Origin: Flavobacterium profundi | GTDB taxonomy: Bacteria > Bacteroidota > Bacteroidia > Flavobacteriales > Flavobacteriaceae | Direction of reading: 5' to 3' | Assembly (NCBI RefSeq): GCF_006491645.1 | Contig: NZ_VDCZ01000011.1 | Location: forward strand, 116,559-180,558 | DNA: 64,000 nt | Part shown: positions 43,910 through 52,935 of the stretch, piece by piece | How positions within the stretch are numbered: the first letter of the stretch is position 1 | Layout of the letters: each line of letters begins with the position of its first letter | The notes under the pieces: generated by a model | Seen by the model: only the letters and a program-made list of their open reading frames with translations | What the model was told of the DNA's origin: nothing | Databases searched by the model: none | Translations under genes and position numbers: made by a program

Positions 43910-44315
43910 ACAATTAAACAGCATCATGCTAATTGATGACAGTAAATTTGATAATTTTTTTCATGAAAGAATTATTAAAAAAAGTGAGTGTGCCAAGGAA
44001 ATCATTACCTATGAATCTGCAACTAAGGCTTTAGAATATTTAAAAAATGAGACTATTCCACCCGATTTAATTTTTTTAGATATTAATATGCCAACTATGA
44101 ATGGTTGGGAATTTTTGGAAGCTTATGAAAAGTTAGAAAACGAATACAAAACAAAAGTTATTATCTCCATGCTCACAACCTCTTCTAATCCAGAAGATAT
44201 TGCAAAAGCAAAAGAATTTAATCCTCCATTAAAAGAATTTAAAACTAAACCTCTAACTTCAAAAATTTTATCAAAAATTATTGAAGATTATTTTGAAAAC
44301 GAAAAAGCAATTTAA
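43902..44315 (+). CDS. CheY-like single-domain response regulator
   Basis: 137 aa from ATG 43902 (MNRQLNSIMLIDDSKFD). A receiver domain only: LIDD acidic pocket, phospho-acceptor in LIFLDINMPTMNGW (Asp60), and the conserved Lys in FKTKPLT. It has the extended loop of Rcp1-type partners of phytochrome-like kinases. The frame start at 43857 lies inside the kinase and is rejected. It has no output domain, so it must pass the signal by protein contact or to another kinase. Confidence 0.93.
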   Translation: MNRQLNSIMLIDDSKFDNFFHERIIKKSECAKEIITYESATKALEYLKNETIPPDLIFLDINMPTMNGWEFLEAYEKLENEYKTKVIISMLTTSSNPEDIAKAKEFNPPLKEFKTKPLTSKILSKIIEDYFENEKAI

Positions 44316-44336
44316 CCCATATAAAGTAAAAAAATA

Positions 44337-44888
44337 ATGAGTTTCAATAAAGAGCAACAAGAAGAATTATTACAAATTCTAAAAAAACGTTTTGATAAAA
44401 ATAAGCAACGTCATAAAGGAATGGCTTGGCAAGATGTTCAAGATAAGTTAGCCAAAAACCCTCAGAAATGTATTGCTTTACAGGCTATGGAAAGCACTGG
44501 AGGAGAACCAGATGTAGTTGCTTTTGACACTAATACAAAAGAATTTATCTTTTTTGATTGTGCTGCCGAAAGTCCAAAAGGCAGAAGAAGTGTTTGTTAT
44601 GATAAAGAAGCACTTGATGCTAGAAAAGAATTTAAACCCAAACACAATGCAATTGATATGGCTTTAGAAATGGGAATTGAAATTTTAGATGAAGAACAAT
44701 ACCATTTTTTACAAAAATTAGGAGATTTTGACCAAAAAACTTCTAGCTGGTTGAAAACACCAAATGAAATTAGAAAATTAGGTGGTGCAATTTTTGGCGA
44801 TTTTAGATACAACCATGTATTTATTTATCATAATGGAGCGCAATCTTATTATGCTGCTAGAGGTTTTAGAGGTTATTTAAAAGTGTAA
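44337..44888 (+). CDS. DUF4256 family protein
   Basis: 183 aa cytoplasmic protein. LLQILKKRFDKNKQRHKGMA, IALQAMESTGGEPDVVAFD, IFFDCAAESPKGRRSVCYD and MALEMGIEILDEEQYHFLQ match DUF4256, a family of unknown function found in bacteria and some fungi. Starts 21 bases after the response regulator; possibly read from the same transcript, though no functional link to signalling is known. Confidence 0.88.
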   Translation: MSFNKEQQEELLQILKKRFDKNKQRHKGMAWQDVQDKLAKNPQKCIALQAMESTGGEPDVVAFDTNTKEFIFFDCAAESPKGRRSVCYDKEALDARKEFKPKHNAIDMALEMGIEILDEEQYHFLQKLGDFDQKTSSWLKTPNEIRKLGGAIFGDFRYNHVFIYHNGAQSYYAARGFRGYLKV

Positions 44889-44938
44889 AACTATTTTTAC
44901 AACAGTACAATGTATATTAAATATTTAAATTACTATTT

Positions 44939-45199
44939 ATGAATACAACTGATTGGATAGGGTTTATCGGTGTAAGTATATTGTTAGTTGCCTATTTTTT
45001 AAACTTAAGTAACTATTTAAAAAAGAAAAGCATCGTTTATCTTTTCTTAAATTGCTTGGGTGCTGGTTTAGCTTGTTTTGCTTCCATTCTTCTCGATTAT
45101 TTACCTTTTATTCTACTCGAAGCTTGCTGGACGTTAGTCTCATTAGTTGGCCTTTTAAAGGTTTTTTTTAAAACCAACGAGCCAAAAGATTTTTTCTAA
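44939..45199 (+). CDS. CBU_0592-like small membrane protein
   Basis: 86 aa with three hydrophobic segments (WIGFIGVSILLVAYFLNL; YLFLNCLGAGLACFASILL; LPFILLEACWTLVSLVGLL). The W-GF-GV and LxLNxxGA pattern fits the small CBU_0592 family, function unknown. ATG 44939 is the only start before the first helix. Short gaps to both neighbours; its own promoter is not evident. Confidence 0.85.
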   Translation: MNTTDWIGFIGVSILLVAYFLNLSNYLKKKSIVYLFLNCLGAGLACFASILLDYLPFILLEACWTLVSLVGLLKVFFKTNEPKDFF

Positions 45200-45275
45200 T
45201 TTAGAAAGCCTTTAAATTAAATAACTCCTGTTTTTTGAACAATAATAAAATATATTTTTGTTAAAACTTAACCAT

Positions 45276-45932
45276 ATGACAAGAAAAGAACAATTACTTT
45301 TTTGCGAAAAATGCACCCATCGTAAAATGGATCTTAACCAAGGTATTTTATGTAATTTAACTAATGAAAAAGCAACATTTACTTCAACTTGTACCGATTA
45401 CAACGAAGACCTTTCGATTGAAGCAGCCAATCAAGAAGAAAGAATTATTTATCATTCTGATTTAAGTGAAAATTTTTCAGAAAAACACATTGAAAGATTT
45501 AAATCAGAGCAAAATTTTTCACTTGGTGTTATTTTATCCTTATTAGCAGGAACCATTGGAGCAATACTTTGGGCTTTAATTACAGTCGCTACCAAATTTC
45601 AAATTGGCTATATGGCAATTGCAATTGGAGCTGGAGTTGGGTTTACTATGCGATACATTGGTAAAGGAATTGATCAAAAATTTGGAATTGCTGGAGCAAT
45701 AGTTGCTGTTTTTAGTTGTGCTTTAGGAAACTTACTCAGTATTATTGGCTTTATTTCTGAATACCAAGAACTTTCCTTTTTGAATACTTTATTGTATATG
45801 GATTATTCCTACATTCCTCAGTTAATGAAAGAGGGTTTTAGTTTTATGGATGTATTCTTTTATGCTATAGCTGGTTATGAAGGTTATCGATTTTCATTCC
45901 GAGTATTTAAAAATGAAGATTTTATCAATTAA
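45276..45932 (+). CDS. Membrane protein with cysteine-rich N-terminus (218 aa)
   Basis: From ATG 45276 (MTRKEQLLFCEKCTHRKMD); a TTG at 45258 is possible but lies in the -7 box (TATTTTTG, 45253-45260). The first 45 residues have FCEKCTHRKMD, ILCNLTNEKATFT and CTDYNED, four cysteines that could bind zinc. Three membrane helices follow (GVILSLLAGTIGAILWALIT, MAIAIGAGVGFTMRYIG and AIVAVFSCALGNLLSIIGFI), then a cytoplasmic tail with a hydrophobic segment. I do not know the family. Ends at a terminator. Confidence 0.75.
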   Translation: MTRKEQLLFCEKCTHRKMDLNQGILCNLTNEKATFTSTCTDYNEDLSIEAANQEERIIYHSDLSENFSEKHIERFKSEQNFSLGVILSLLAGTIGAILWALITVATKFQIGYMAIAIGAGVGFTMRYIGKGIDQKFGIAGAIVAVFSCALGNLLSIIGFISEYQELSFLNTLLYMDYSYIPQLMKEGFSFMDVFFYAIAGYEGYRFSFRVFKNEDFIN

Positions 45933-45938
45933 AATAAA

Positions 45939-45970
45939 AAAATCCCAAGGAGATCTTGGGATTTTCATTT
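45939..45970 (+). terminator. Terminator after the 45276 gene
   Basis: AAAATCCCAAG (45939-45949), loop GAGAT, CTTGGGATTTT (45955-45965). Confidence 0.8.
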
Positions 45971-46077
45971 CTCATTACTGTCTGTTTGTTTATAATGAAA
46001 ATTTAATTTTAGATAATAACTAACTCTAAAAAAATATTGTAAAAAGTTTTATTAATCGCTTTGATGAGTATTAAAAC

Positions 46078-46124
46078 GTATTTTTTTTATATTTATTTTA
46101 TTGAAATGTATTTTTTTTATATTT
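46078..46124. repeat. 17-base direct repeat with 30-base period
   Basis: GTATTTTTTTTATATTT occurs at 46078-46094 and 46108-46124 in an AT-rich gap between convergent transcription units. Most of the gap (45971-46139) has no other feature. Confidence 0.6.
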
Positions 46125-46139
46125 TTTTTTAGAAATAAA

Positions 46140-46169
46140 AAAAGTTGCAAGAAATTCCTTGCAACTTTT
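46140..46169 (-). terminator. Terminator of the fabV transcript
   Basis: AAAAGTTGCAAG (46140-46151), loop AAATTC, CTTGCAACTTTT (46158-46169). It lies 21 bases past the fabV stop in the minus direction and closes the long cluster that starts near 54.3 kb. Confidence 0.8.
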
Positions 46170-46189
46170 AAGGATTTTAAATAGATAAT

Positions 46190-47380
46190 TTATTTTATAC
46201 TAGGCACTTGAACCATTTCATCAACATCTGCTAAATAATCTACTCCATCAAAACCAAAACCAAATAAATTTAAAAAGTCCTGTTTATAACCTGATAAATC
46301 TCCTAATTCAACTAAAGTTTCTGTTGTTGATTCGTCCCATAATTTTGCAATTCGATCTTGAACATCACTTCTCATTTCCCAATCATCAATACGTATTCTA
46401 CCTTCTCCATCTGTAGGTACAGGTTTTCCAGTATACAATCTATCTGCATACAAACGTTGGATTTGTTCAATACAACCTTCATGAATTCCTTCCGCTTTCA
46501 TGATCTTGTATAATAATGAAATATATAACGGTATTACGGGTATAGCTGAACTAGCTTGAGTAACCAAAGCTTTGTTTACGGAAACATAGCCTTTACCGTT
46601 GTAATCTTTTAATTTTTCAGTTATTTCGAAAGCGGTTGCTTCTAAATGGTCTTTTGCTCTACCAATAGTTCCTTTTCTGTATACTGCTTCAGTAACTTCA
46701 GGTCCAATATATGAATAAGCAATAGTTGTAATTCCATCAGCCAAAACGTCAGCTTCTTTCAAAGCATCGATCCACATGGCCCAATCTTCACCACCCATTA
46801 CTACAACTGTATTTGCGATATCTTCTTCTGTAGCAGGTTCAATAGATACTTCACTTACTTTTCCAGTATGAAAATCAACAGTTTTATTTGTAAATGTTTT
46901 ACCAATTGGCTTTAAAGTTGAACGATGTAAAACTCCTGTATCTGGATGTAAACGTACTGGTGATGCCAAACTATAAATAATTAAATCTACTTGACCTAAA
47001 TCAGATTTAATCATATCTATAGTTTGTTGCTTCACTTCTTTTGAAAAAGCATCTCCATTAATACTTTTAGCATACAAACCTGCTTTATGTGCTTCCTTTT
47101 CAAAAGCAGCAGAATTATACCATCCAGGAGAAGCAGTTTTACCTTCCATAGGCGGTTTTTCAAAAAAAACACCTATAGTAGAAGCGTTTGAACCAAAAGC
47201 ACTTGTAATTCTTGAAGCTAAACCAAAACCTGTAGAAGCACCAATTACTAAAACACGTTTAGGTCCATGAATTGCTCCTTTAGACTTAACATAGGCTATC
47301 TGATTTTTTACATTTTGCTCACAACCCACTGGATGAGCTGTTAAACAAATGAATCCTCTCATTCTAGGTTCTATTACCAT
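46190..47380 (-). CDS. fabV: Enoyl-ACP reductase, FabV type (trans-2-enoyl-CoA reductase)
   Basis: NADH-dependent reduction of the enoyl intermediate in fatty-acid synthesis. 396 aa, the normal length. FICLTAHPVGCEQNVKNQI at the N-terminus; VLVIGASTGFGLASRI (GxSxGxG); VDLIIYSLASPVR; AYSYIGPEVTEAVYRKGTIG with RAK gives the Tyr-x8-Lys pair of FabV. The FabV class is intrinsically less sensitive to triclosan than FabI. It starts two bases after the TPR gene stop. Confidence 0.96.
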   Translation of the reverse strand: MVIEPRMRGFICLTAHPVGCEQNVKNQIAYVKSKGAIHGPKRVLVIGASTGFGLASRITSAFGSNASTIGVFFEKPPMEGKTASPGWYNSAAFEKEAHKAGLYAKSINGDAFSKEVKQQTIDMIKSDLGQVDLIIYSLASPVRLHPDTGVLHRSTLKPIGKTFTNKTVDFHTGKVSEVSIEPATEEDIANTVVVMGGEDWAMWIDALKEADVLADGITTIAYSYIGPEVTEAVYRKGTIGRAKDHLEATAFEITEKLKDYNGKGYVSVNKALVTQASSAIPVIPLYISLLYKIMKAEGIHEGCIEQIQRLYADRLYTGKPVPTDGEGRIRIDDWEMRSDVQDRIAKLWDESTTETLVELGDLSGYKQDFLNLFGFGFDGVDYLADVDEMVQVPSIK

Positions 47381-47382
47381 CT

Positions 47383-47913
47383 TTATATTTTTTTATTGAA
47401 TTTAATTTTTAACTTTTCAAAAATAGACATTTTATCACAAACTCTCCTTGAATTGATCTTCATATTTTCTATAAACTGAGTGTTAAATGCTAAGTCTCTT
47501 GATTTTTTATAATATTGATAGGCCAATATGTATTCTCCTTCTAATTCAGCGATTCGACCTAATTCACTATAAAAATTACAATAGTCAATATTATCTCCAG
47601 TTGCAAAAGTAAGACGAATATGTTCTTTCGCTTCAGAATACTTTCCTAAATCGACTAATAAGTAAGCATAATTAAGATATGGTGCAGGATATTTTGGATC
47701 AAATTTCATGGCTAATTTATAGTGATACATCCCTTTTTCATGATTACTCAACTTATTATAGTGTATCCAACCTAAATGATTGTGCGCTTTACCAAAATCG
47801 GGACATTGCTCTAAAATATCTTCTAATAACTCTTTAGCTTCAGACACTTTCCCTTCACTAATTAAGCTATCTGCTTTAATAAAGAGATTTTCATATAGGC
47901 TTAAATTTTCCAT
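47383..47913 (-). CDS. Tetratricopeptide-repeat protein
   Basis: 176 aa with about four TPR units (GKVSEAKELLEDILEQCPDF, GKAHNHLGWIHYNKLSNHEK, YPAPYLNYAYLLVDLGKYSE, EYILAYQYYKKSRDLAFNT). No signal peptide; a protein-protein scaffold in the cytoplasm. Short gaps on both sides (10 to recN, 2 to fabV), so in the operon with them. I do not see what it binds. Confidence 0.88.
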   Translation of the reverse strand: MENLSLYENLFIKADSLISEGKVSEAKELLEDILEQCPDFGKAHNHLGWIHYNKLSNHEKGMYHYKLAMKFDPKYPAPYLNYAYLLVDLGKYSEAKEHIRLTFATGDNIDYCNFYSELGRIAELEGEYILAYQYYKKSRDLAFNTQFIENMKINSRRVCDKMSIFEKLKIKFNKKI

Positions 47914-47922
47914 GAAGTCATT

Positions 47923-49575
47923 TTAATTTAATAATTCTTTGGCATGATTAATAGCTGAATCAGAAATGTTTTTACCCGAAAGCATTTCTGCAATTTCCAC
48001 AATACGTTGTTCTGCCGTAAGCAATTTTAATTCAGAAAGCGTATCATTCTCAACATTATATTTAAATACTTTATAATGTTGATCTCCTTTGGCTGCAATT
48101 TGAGGTAAATGAGTAATCGCGAAGACTTGCATATTTTTACTCATTTCTTTCATTATTTCTCCCATTTTTATTGCAATTTCACCAGAAACTCCTGTATCTA
48201 TTTCATCAAAAATAATAGATGGTAATTTCGAATAATTAGCCAAAACAGCTTTTACTGCAAGCATTATACGAGACATCTCTCCACCTGAAGCCATCTTTTT
48301 AATAGGTCCCATAGCCATTCCTTTATTAGCTGAAAACAATAAAGAAATAGTGTCTTTTCCAAATTTTGTATAGGAATCAGTAGGCTGAATCTCAAATATA
48401 ATTTTAGCATCTGGCATGCCTAATTGTGTTAAAATATATTGAATTTGTTCTGATAAAGTTGGAATAGCCTCTAACCTAGCTTTAGTTAGCAAATTAGCTA
48501 CTTGATCTAACTTTTCAATGATATCAGCTTGTTCTCGTTTCTTTTTAACAATTTCTGCATCTAAATCATCATAACGAACTAATTTACCATCTAAATCATT
48601 TTGAATTGCGAGCAATTCTTCTACAGAGGTAACATTATGTTTTTTTTGTAAGGTGTAAATTGTTTGCAATTTCGTAGAGACCAATTCCAAACGTTCTGGG
48701 TCGTTTATAATTTTTTCTGCACTCGAAAAACATTCATCAATAACATCTTGCAATTCAATTGAAATACTAATTATACGTTCATGATACTCATGATAGTCTT
48801 TTGAAAAAACAGCAATTTTTTGAAGCGATTGTTTTATTTCATTTAGAGTTACTAATGTTCCTAATTGCTCCTCATTAGCTATACTTAAAACTTTATCTAA
48901 ATTTTCTTTAATGAGTTCAACATTACTCAACTGATCCAATTCTTCTTCTAAATCCTTTTGTTCGCCTTCTTTTAATTTGGCAGCAACTAATTCTTCTAAT
49001 AAAAAATTATTGTATTCTTGTTCTTTAGATAATGCTTCTTTTTCAGTAATAAGCTGTGATAATTCCTTTTTGGATTGATGTAAAACTTCCAATCCCTTTT
49101 TATAACTCGTAAGTCTTTTTTCGTTTTGAGCAACAGCATCTAAAATATCAAATTGATAGGCTTCATTTAGCAGTTCTCTCGTTTCATGTTGGGAATGAAT
49201 ATCTATTAGAAAAACACCTAATTCCTGCAATTCATTTAAATTTACCGGACTATCATTAATAAATGCTCTTGATTTACCAGACGGAAGAATCTCTCTTCTA
49301 ATAATGGTTTGTTCTTCATAATCCAAATCATTGTCTTGAAAGAATCGCTCTAGATTGTAATTAGCTAATGAAAAAGTAGCTTCAATAATACATTTTTGAT
49401 CCTTATCTTTAAGCACTGATAAATCAGCCCTATTCCCTAAAACGAGACCTAAAGCACCTAACAAAATAGATTTTCCCGCACCAGTTTCACCTGTTATAAT
49501 AGAAAATTGATTCGAAAAAGTAATATCTAATGATTCGATTAATGCATAATTTTTTATCGAAAGAGATAAAAGCAT
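47923..49575 (-). CDS. recN: DNA repair protein RecN
   Basis: SMC-like ATPase of double-strand-break repair. 550 aa: Walker A TGETGAGKSILLGALGLVLG, LIDIHSQHETRELLN, a coiled-coil arm over about residues 150-370, signature MASGGEMSRIMLAVKAVL, Walker B SIIFDEIDTGVSGEIAIKMG and the AITHLPQIAA switch. Complete. Sits between the porD-like gene (28-base gap) and the TPR gene. Confidence 0.97.
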   Translation of the reverse strand: MLLSLSIKNYALIESLDITFSNQFSIITGETGAGKSILLGALGLVLGNRADLSVLKDKDQKCIIEATFSLANYNLERFFQDNDLDYEEQTIIRREILPSGKSRAFINDSPVNLNELQELGVFLIDIHSQHETRELLNEAYQFDILDAVAQNEKRLTSYKKGLEVLHQSKKELSQLITEKEALSKEQEYNNFLLEELVAAKLKEGEQKDLEEELDQLSNVELIKENLDKVLSIANEEQLGTLVTLNEIKQSLQKIAVFSKDYHEYHERIISISIELQDVIDECFSSAEKIINDPERLELVSTKLQTIYTLQKKHNVTSVEELLAIQNDLDGKLVRYDDLDAEIVKKKREQADIIEKLDQVANLLTKARLEAIPTLSEQIQYILTQLGMPDAKIIFEIQPTDSYTKFGKDTISLLFSANKGMAMGPIKKMASGGEMSRIMLAVKAVLANYSKLPSIIFDEIDTGVSGEIAIKMGEIMKEMSKNMQVFAITHLPQIAAKGDQHYKVFKYNVENDTLSELKLLTAEQRIVEIAEMLSGKNISDSAINHAKELLN

Positions 49576-49603
49576 AATTTTTGATGTAAATAGGTTTAAG
49601 AAA

Positions 49604-50497
49604 CTATCTTATTTTATTCCATTTCATAGAATTCAAAGGAGAAATTCTATTAAGATTTGCTAGTAAATTAGCATTATTGGTTAGTGGACCACCCGTAAAA
49701 ATTTGCACAATTTCATCAGTTTTAGCGTCAAAAAATGTTCTCGTTAAAAGAGCATTTGGACGTGATCTTTGAATTTGTGCTAATATATCAATTGACTCCG
49801 CAACACCTTCTTTCCCTTTTTTTAAATCATCAGCCATTATATCTAATCCTTTCAAGTGATACTGAAACAATGCTTTTCTGTAAGGTGAGTAAGTATTTGA
49901 CAACAAATCAGAAATTAGAAAATATCGATTGTTATTATTTCCCTCTGATTGTGACCAACCTTTATAACCACTTGATTGAGAAAGATTCATAATATTTGCT
50001 GCAATTTCCAAGTATTTTGTTCCTGCTAACTCTCCATAGGTATCCATATCTACTCCAATAATAATATTTGCATAATATGCTAAAACGGAAGTAAGATTTG
50101 AATTAAAAGAGTTTTGGTCATAAATTAATTGTTCAAATTCGATAAAACGAAAACCAAAATCTTTATCATTTAAATTAAGTACAGGAGCACTGTAACTAGA
50201 ATTAAAAACAATTCTAGAAGATTGTATTTGTAAGGTGGCAACTATATTATTAGAATTAAATTCTGATACATTTATAAAAAAATTACAGGCAATTTTTTCA
50301 TGCTGTTGGTATTCTCTATTGGTCCATTTGGTATTATTTAAAAATTCACCAACTTGTTTTTCTAAATTTTTAAATATTTGCGGGTTAACATCGGTCATTC
50401 TATCTGCATTGACTGAGACTGTTGCATTTAATTCTTGTGATTTTACCATTTGTAAGGCAAAAAAAAGAAACACTATTGTTAACAATTTACGCATCAT
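49604..50497 (-). CDS. DUF4835 protein (PorD-like, T9SS accessory)
   Basis: 297 aa secreted protein with a signal peptide (RKLLTIVFLFFALQMVKSQE). ELNATVSVNADRMTDVNPQI, LEKQVGEFLNNTKWTNREY, ATLQIQSSRIVFNSSYSAPV and RRPNALLTR-like RSRPNALLTRTFFDAKTD are DUF4835 segments. DUF4835 members have been called PorD, an accessory protein of type IX secretion; I hold that name with moderate certainty. Its start overlaps the end of coaBC by 11 bases, so the two are coupled. Confidence 0.85.
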   Translation of the reverse strand: MMRKLLTIVFLFFALQMVKSQELNATVSVNADRMTDVNPQIFKNLEKQVGEFLNNTKWTNREYQQHEKIACNFFINVSEFNSNNIVATLQIQSSRIVFNSSYSAPVLNLNDKDFGFRFIEFEQLIYDQNSFNSNLTSVLAYYANIIIGVDMDTYGELAGTKYLEIAANIMNLSQSSGYKGWSQSEGNNNNRYFLISDLLSNTYSPYRKALFQYHLKGLDIMADDLKKGKEGVAESIDILAQIQRSRPNALLTRTFFDAKTDEIVQIFTGGPLTNNANLLANLNRISPLNSMKWNKIR

Positions 50498-51704
50498 AAT
50501 GTAGAATAATTTTATTGATAATATCTTGAGCTACAGCTTCTTTCGACTTTAAATCCATAGCTTCAATTGTAAAATTCTTATCTATAAAAGTTACTTTATT
50601 GGTATCATGACCAAAACCAGCTCCCTTATCATTTAAAGAATTTAAAACTATCAAATCTAAGTTTTTTTTCTGAATCTTCAATTTAGCATGCTCAATTTCA
50701 TTTTCAGTCTCTAGAGCAAAACCAATTAAAAATTGGTCTTTTTTGACTTTACCTAAGGAAGCCAAAATATCTTTTGTTTTTTCTAATTCTATTATAAACG
50801 TCGTTTCGTCTTTCTTTATTTTTTGATTTGCAACATTTTTTGGTTTATAATCAGCAACTGCAGCGGCAGCAATAGCTACATCCACACTAGAAAAGTAAGA
50901 AAAACAAGCATCGTACATCTCTTGTGCCGATTTTACACGCTTTAAAGAAACTGAAGAATGTTGTAAATCTAAATGAGTAGGTCCAGAAACTAAAATAACC
51001 TCTGCTCCATTTTGTGCCGCTATTTTAGCAATGTCAAATCCCATTTTACCTGAAGAATGATTCCCTATAAATCGAACAGGATCAATCGCTTCATAGGTTG
51101 GACCTGCTGTAATTAAGATTTTTTTTCCTATCAATGGCAACTTTGACACAATATCATTTTCAATAAAACGAATGATATTTTCGGGTTCAGCCATCCTACC
51201 TTCTCCAGAAAGCCCACTTGCTAATTCACCACTTTCAGCAGGAATAATAGTATTCCCAAATTTTTTTAATTTTTGAAAACTATCTAAAGTAGATGGGTGT
51301 TTATACATATCTAAATCCATAGCTGGAGCAAAGTAAACAGGACATTTTGCAGACAGATAGGTAGCAATTAACAAATTGTCGCAATTTCCATTTGCCATTT
51401 TAGATAATGTATTTGCAGTAGCAGGTGCAATAATCATGTAATCAGCCCAAAGCGCTAATTCAACATGATTATTCCAAATCCCATTATCAGCTTCTTCTTC
51501 AAAAAAAGAAGAATATACAGGATTTTTTGAAAGCGTAGATAACGTTAAAGGAGTAACAAAATCTTTAGAAGCAGGTGTCATCACTACTTGTACTTGAGCA
51601 CCTGCTTTAATAAAAAGTCGAACTAAATGTGCTGTTTTATAAGCGGCAATTCCTCCAGAAACTCCTAGCAAGATTTTTTTACCACTTAATACAGAACTGT
51701 TCAT
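50487..51704 (-). CDS. coaBC: Bifunctional phosphopantothenoylcysteine decarboxylase/synthetase
   Basis: Two CoA-synthesis enzymes fused. The CoaC flavoprotein is at residues about 1-180 (LLGVSGGIAAYKTAHLVRLF; NNHVELALWADYMIIAPATA with catalytic His; SAKCPVYFAPAMDLDMYKHP). CoaB is at about 185-405 (ILITAGPTYEAIDPVRFIGN with HSSGKMG; AAAVADYKPKNV; KTKDILASLG). 405 aa, complete. It begins three bases after the omega-like gene. Neighbour order dapA-bamD-omega-coaBC-porD-recN is a recurrent flavobacterial cluster. Confidence 0.97.
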   Translation of the reverse strand: MNSSVLSGKKILLGVSGGIAAYKTAHLVRLFIKAGAQVQVVMTPASKDFVTPLTLSTLSKNPVYSSFFEEEADNGIWNNHVELALWADYMIIAPATANTLSKMANGNCDNLLIATYLSAKCPVYFAPAMDLDMYKHPSTLDSFQKLKKFGNTIIPAESGELASGLSGEGRMAEPENIIRFIENDIVSKLPLIGKKILITAGPTYEAIDPVRFIGNHSSGKMGFDIAKIAAQNGAEVILVSGPTHLDLQHSSVSLKRVKSAQEMYDACFSYFSSVDVAIAAAAVADYKPKNVANQKIKKDETTFIIELEKTKDILASLGKVKKDQFLIGFALETENEIEHAKLKIQKKNLDLIVLNSLNDKGAGFGHDTNKVTFIDKNFTIEAMDLKSKEAVAQDIINKIILHYDA

Positions 51705-51707
51705 GTA

Positions 51708-52022
51708 TTATTTTGCTTCTCTGTGATAAATTTTACCTTCTAACCATTCTTGAACTGCTAATGCATGAGGTTTAGGTAATTTTTCATAGAATTTTGAAAC
51801 TTCAATTTGTTCTTTATTTTCGAAAATTTCTTCTAAACTATCATTGTAAGTTGCAAATTCTTCCAATTTTTCAATTAACTCCTTTTTAATTTCAGAATTA
51901 ATTTGACTTGCTCTTTTAGCCATAATTGTAATGGCTTCATATATATTACCCGTTGGCTCTTCAATTACATTTTTGTTATACGTAATTGTATTCACTGGAG
52001 CAGTCGTCTTTTTTAAATCCAT
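51708..52022 (-). CDS. RNA polymerase omega-like subunit
   Basis: 104 aa. AITIMAKRASQINSEIKKEL is the omega core (IMAKRAxxI); the rest is acidic and helical, ending HALAVQEWLEGKIYHREAK. Bacteroidota keep a divergent omega upstream of coaBC, as here. It would assist assembly of core RNA polymerase. Note the linkage to coaBC in place of the gmk/spoT linkage of proteobacteria. Called from position plus weak motif. Confidence 0.85.
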   Translation of the reverse strand: MDLKKTTAPVNTITYNKNVIEEPTGNIYEAITIMAKRASQINSEIKKELIEKLEEFATYNDSLEEIFENKEQIEVSKFYEKLPKPHALAVQEWLEGKIYHREAK

Positions 52023-52030
52023 GATTTAAC

Positions 52031-52837
52031 TTATTTAGAAAATTGTTGTAATTCTTGATTAATTGTTGCTAACATAGCATCAGCTTTATTTTTAAATTCA
52101 GAATCTGATTTAAATTTTGTAAAAGTTGCATACGCATTTTTAGCAAAAATTAAACGATCTTCTTTTTTATATTGTACACTATTCATCGCTAATTTATAAG
52201 CGGTACTAAATTTCAAAAACAAAGCTTCTTCTTTAAAAGGAGTACCTGGATAATCTGAAATAAAGTTATCCAAAGCAGTTAAAGCAGCATTGTATTCTAA
52301 TCTATGGTCAGAAATAGTATAATATTGTTTTGCTATTTCGAAAGCTTTCTTTTCTAATTTCTCACGCAATTCTTTTACATATTCATTAGCTTTTGGCAAA
52401 TATTCAGAATCCGGATAAGTGTCAATAAAAGCTTGCAATTTATTTAAAGCTTTATCCGTATCTGTTTGATCTAAACTATACCTTGGAGATAATCTGTAAA
52501 AACATTCCGCAGATAAAAAGGCTGCTTCTTCTCTTTTTTCACTTTTAGGATAATTAGATGCAAAACTCTCGAATTGATACCCTGCTAAATAATATTGCTT
52601 GGTATTGTAATAGGATTTTGAATACAAATAAAACAACCTTTCAGCATTAGGTTTCCCTCTATAAGCTGGAGCTATTTGCTCATACAATCGTAAGGCTTTA
52701 TTATATTTCCCTTTATCGTACATTGCATTTGCTACTTTATTTTTCACACTTAAATCTTCACTCTTTAGTGCTTTTTGATATTCACTACAGGAGCTAAGAA
52801 AAATTACAATAAGGATAAAACTGATAATCTTATTCAT
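52031..52837 (-). CDS. bamD: Outer membrane protein assembly factor BamD
   Basis: 268 aa lipoprotein (IFLSSCSEYQKALK, Cys17) with TPR-like helical pairs typical of BamD/YfiO: YDKGKYNKALRLYEQIAP, AERLFYLYSKSYYNTKQYY, SEKREEAAFLSAECFYRL and DKALNKLQAFIDTYPDSEYL. Essential partner of BamA in beta-barrel insertion. It precedes the omega-like gene by eight bases. CAAATTTA at 52897-52904 is a minus-strand TAAATTTG -7 box, so a promoter may start here. Confidence 0.94.
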   Translation of the reverse strand: MNKIISFILIVIFLSSCSEYQKALKSEDLSVKNKVANAMYDKGKYNKALRLYEQIAPAYRGKPNAERLFYLYSKSYYNTKQYYLAGYQFESFASNYPKSEKREEAAFLSAECFYRLSPRYSLDQTDTDKALNKLQAFIDTYPDSEYLPKANEYVKELREKLEKKAFEIAKQYYTISDHRLEYNAALTALDNFISDYPGTPFKEEALFLKFSTAYKLAMNSVQYKKEDRLIFAKNAYATFTKFKSDSEFKNKADAMLATINQELQQFSK

Positions 52838-52935
52838 CTATTTATTTATTTTTACTCTTTTAAATTCAAAACATTACAGACCTAAAAAAGCAACTGCAAA
52901 TTTAGGTATTATTTATATACTACGAAAATCTTTTT

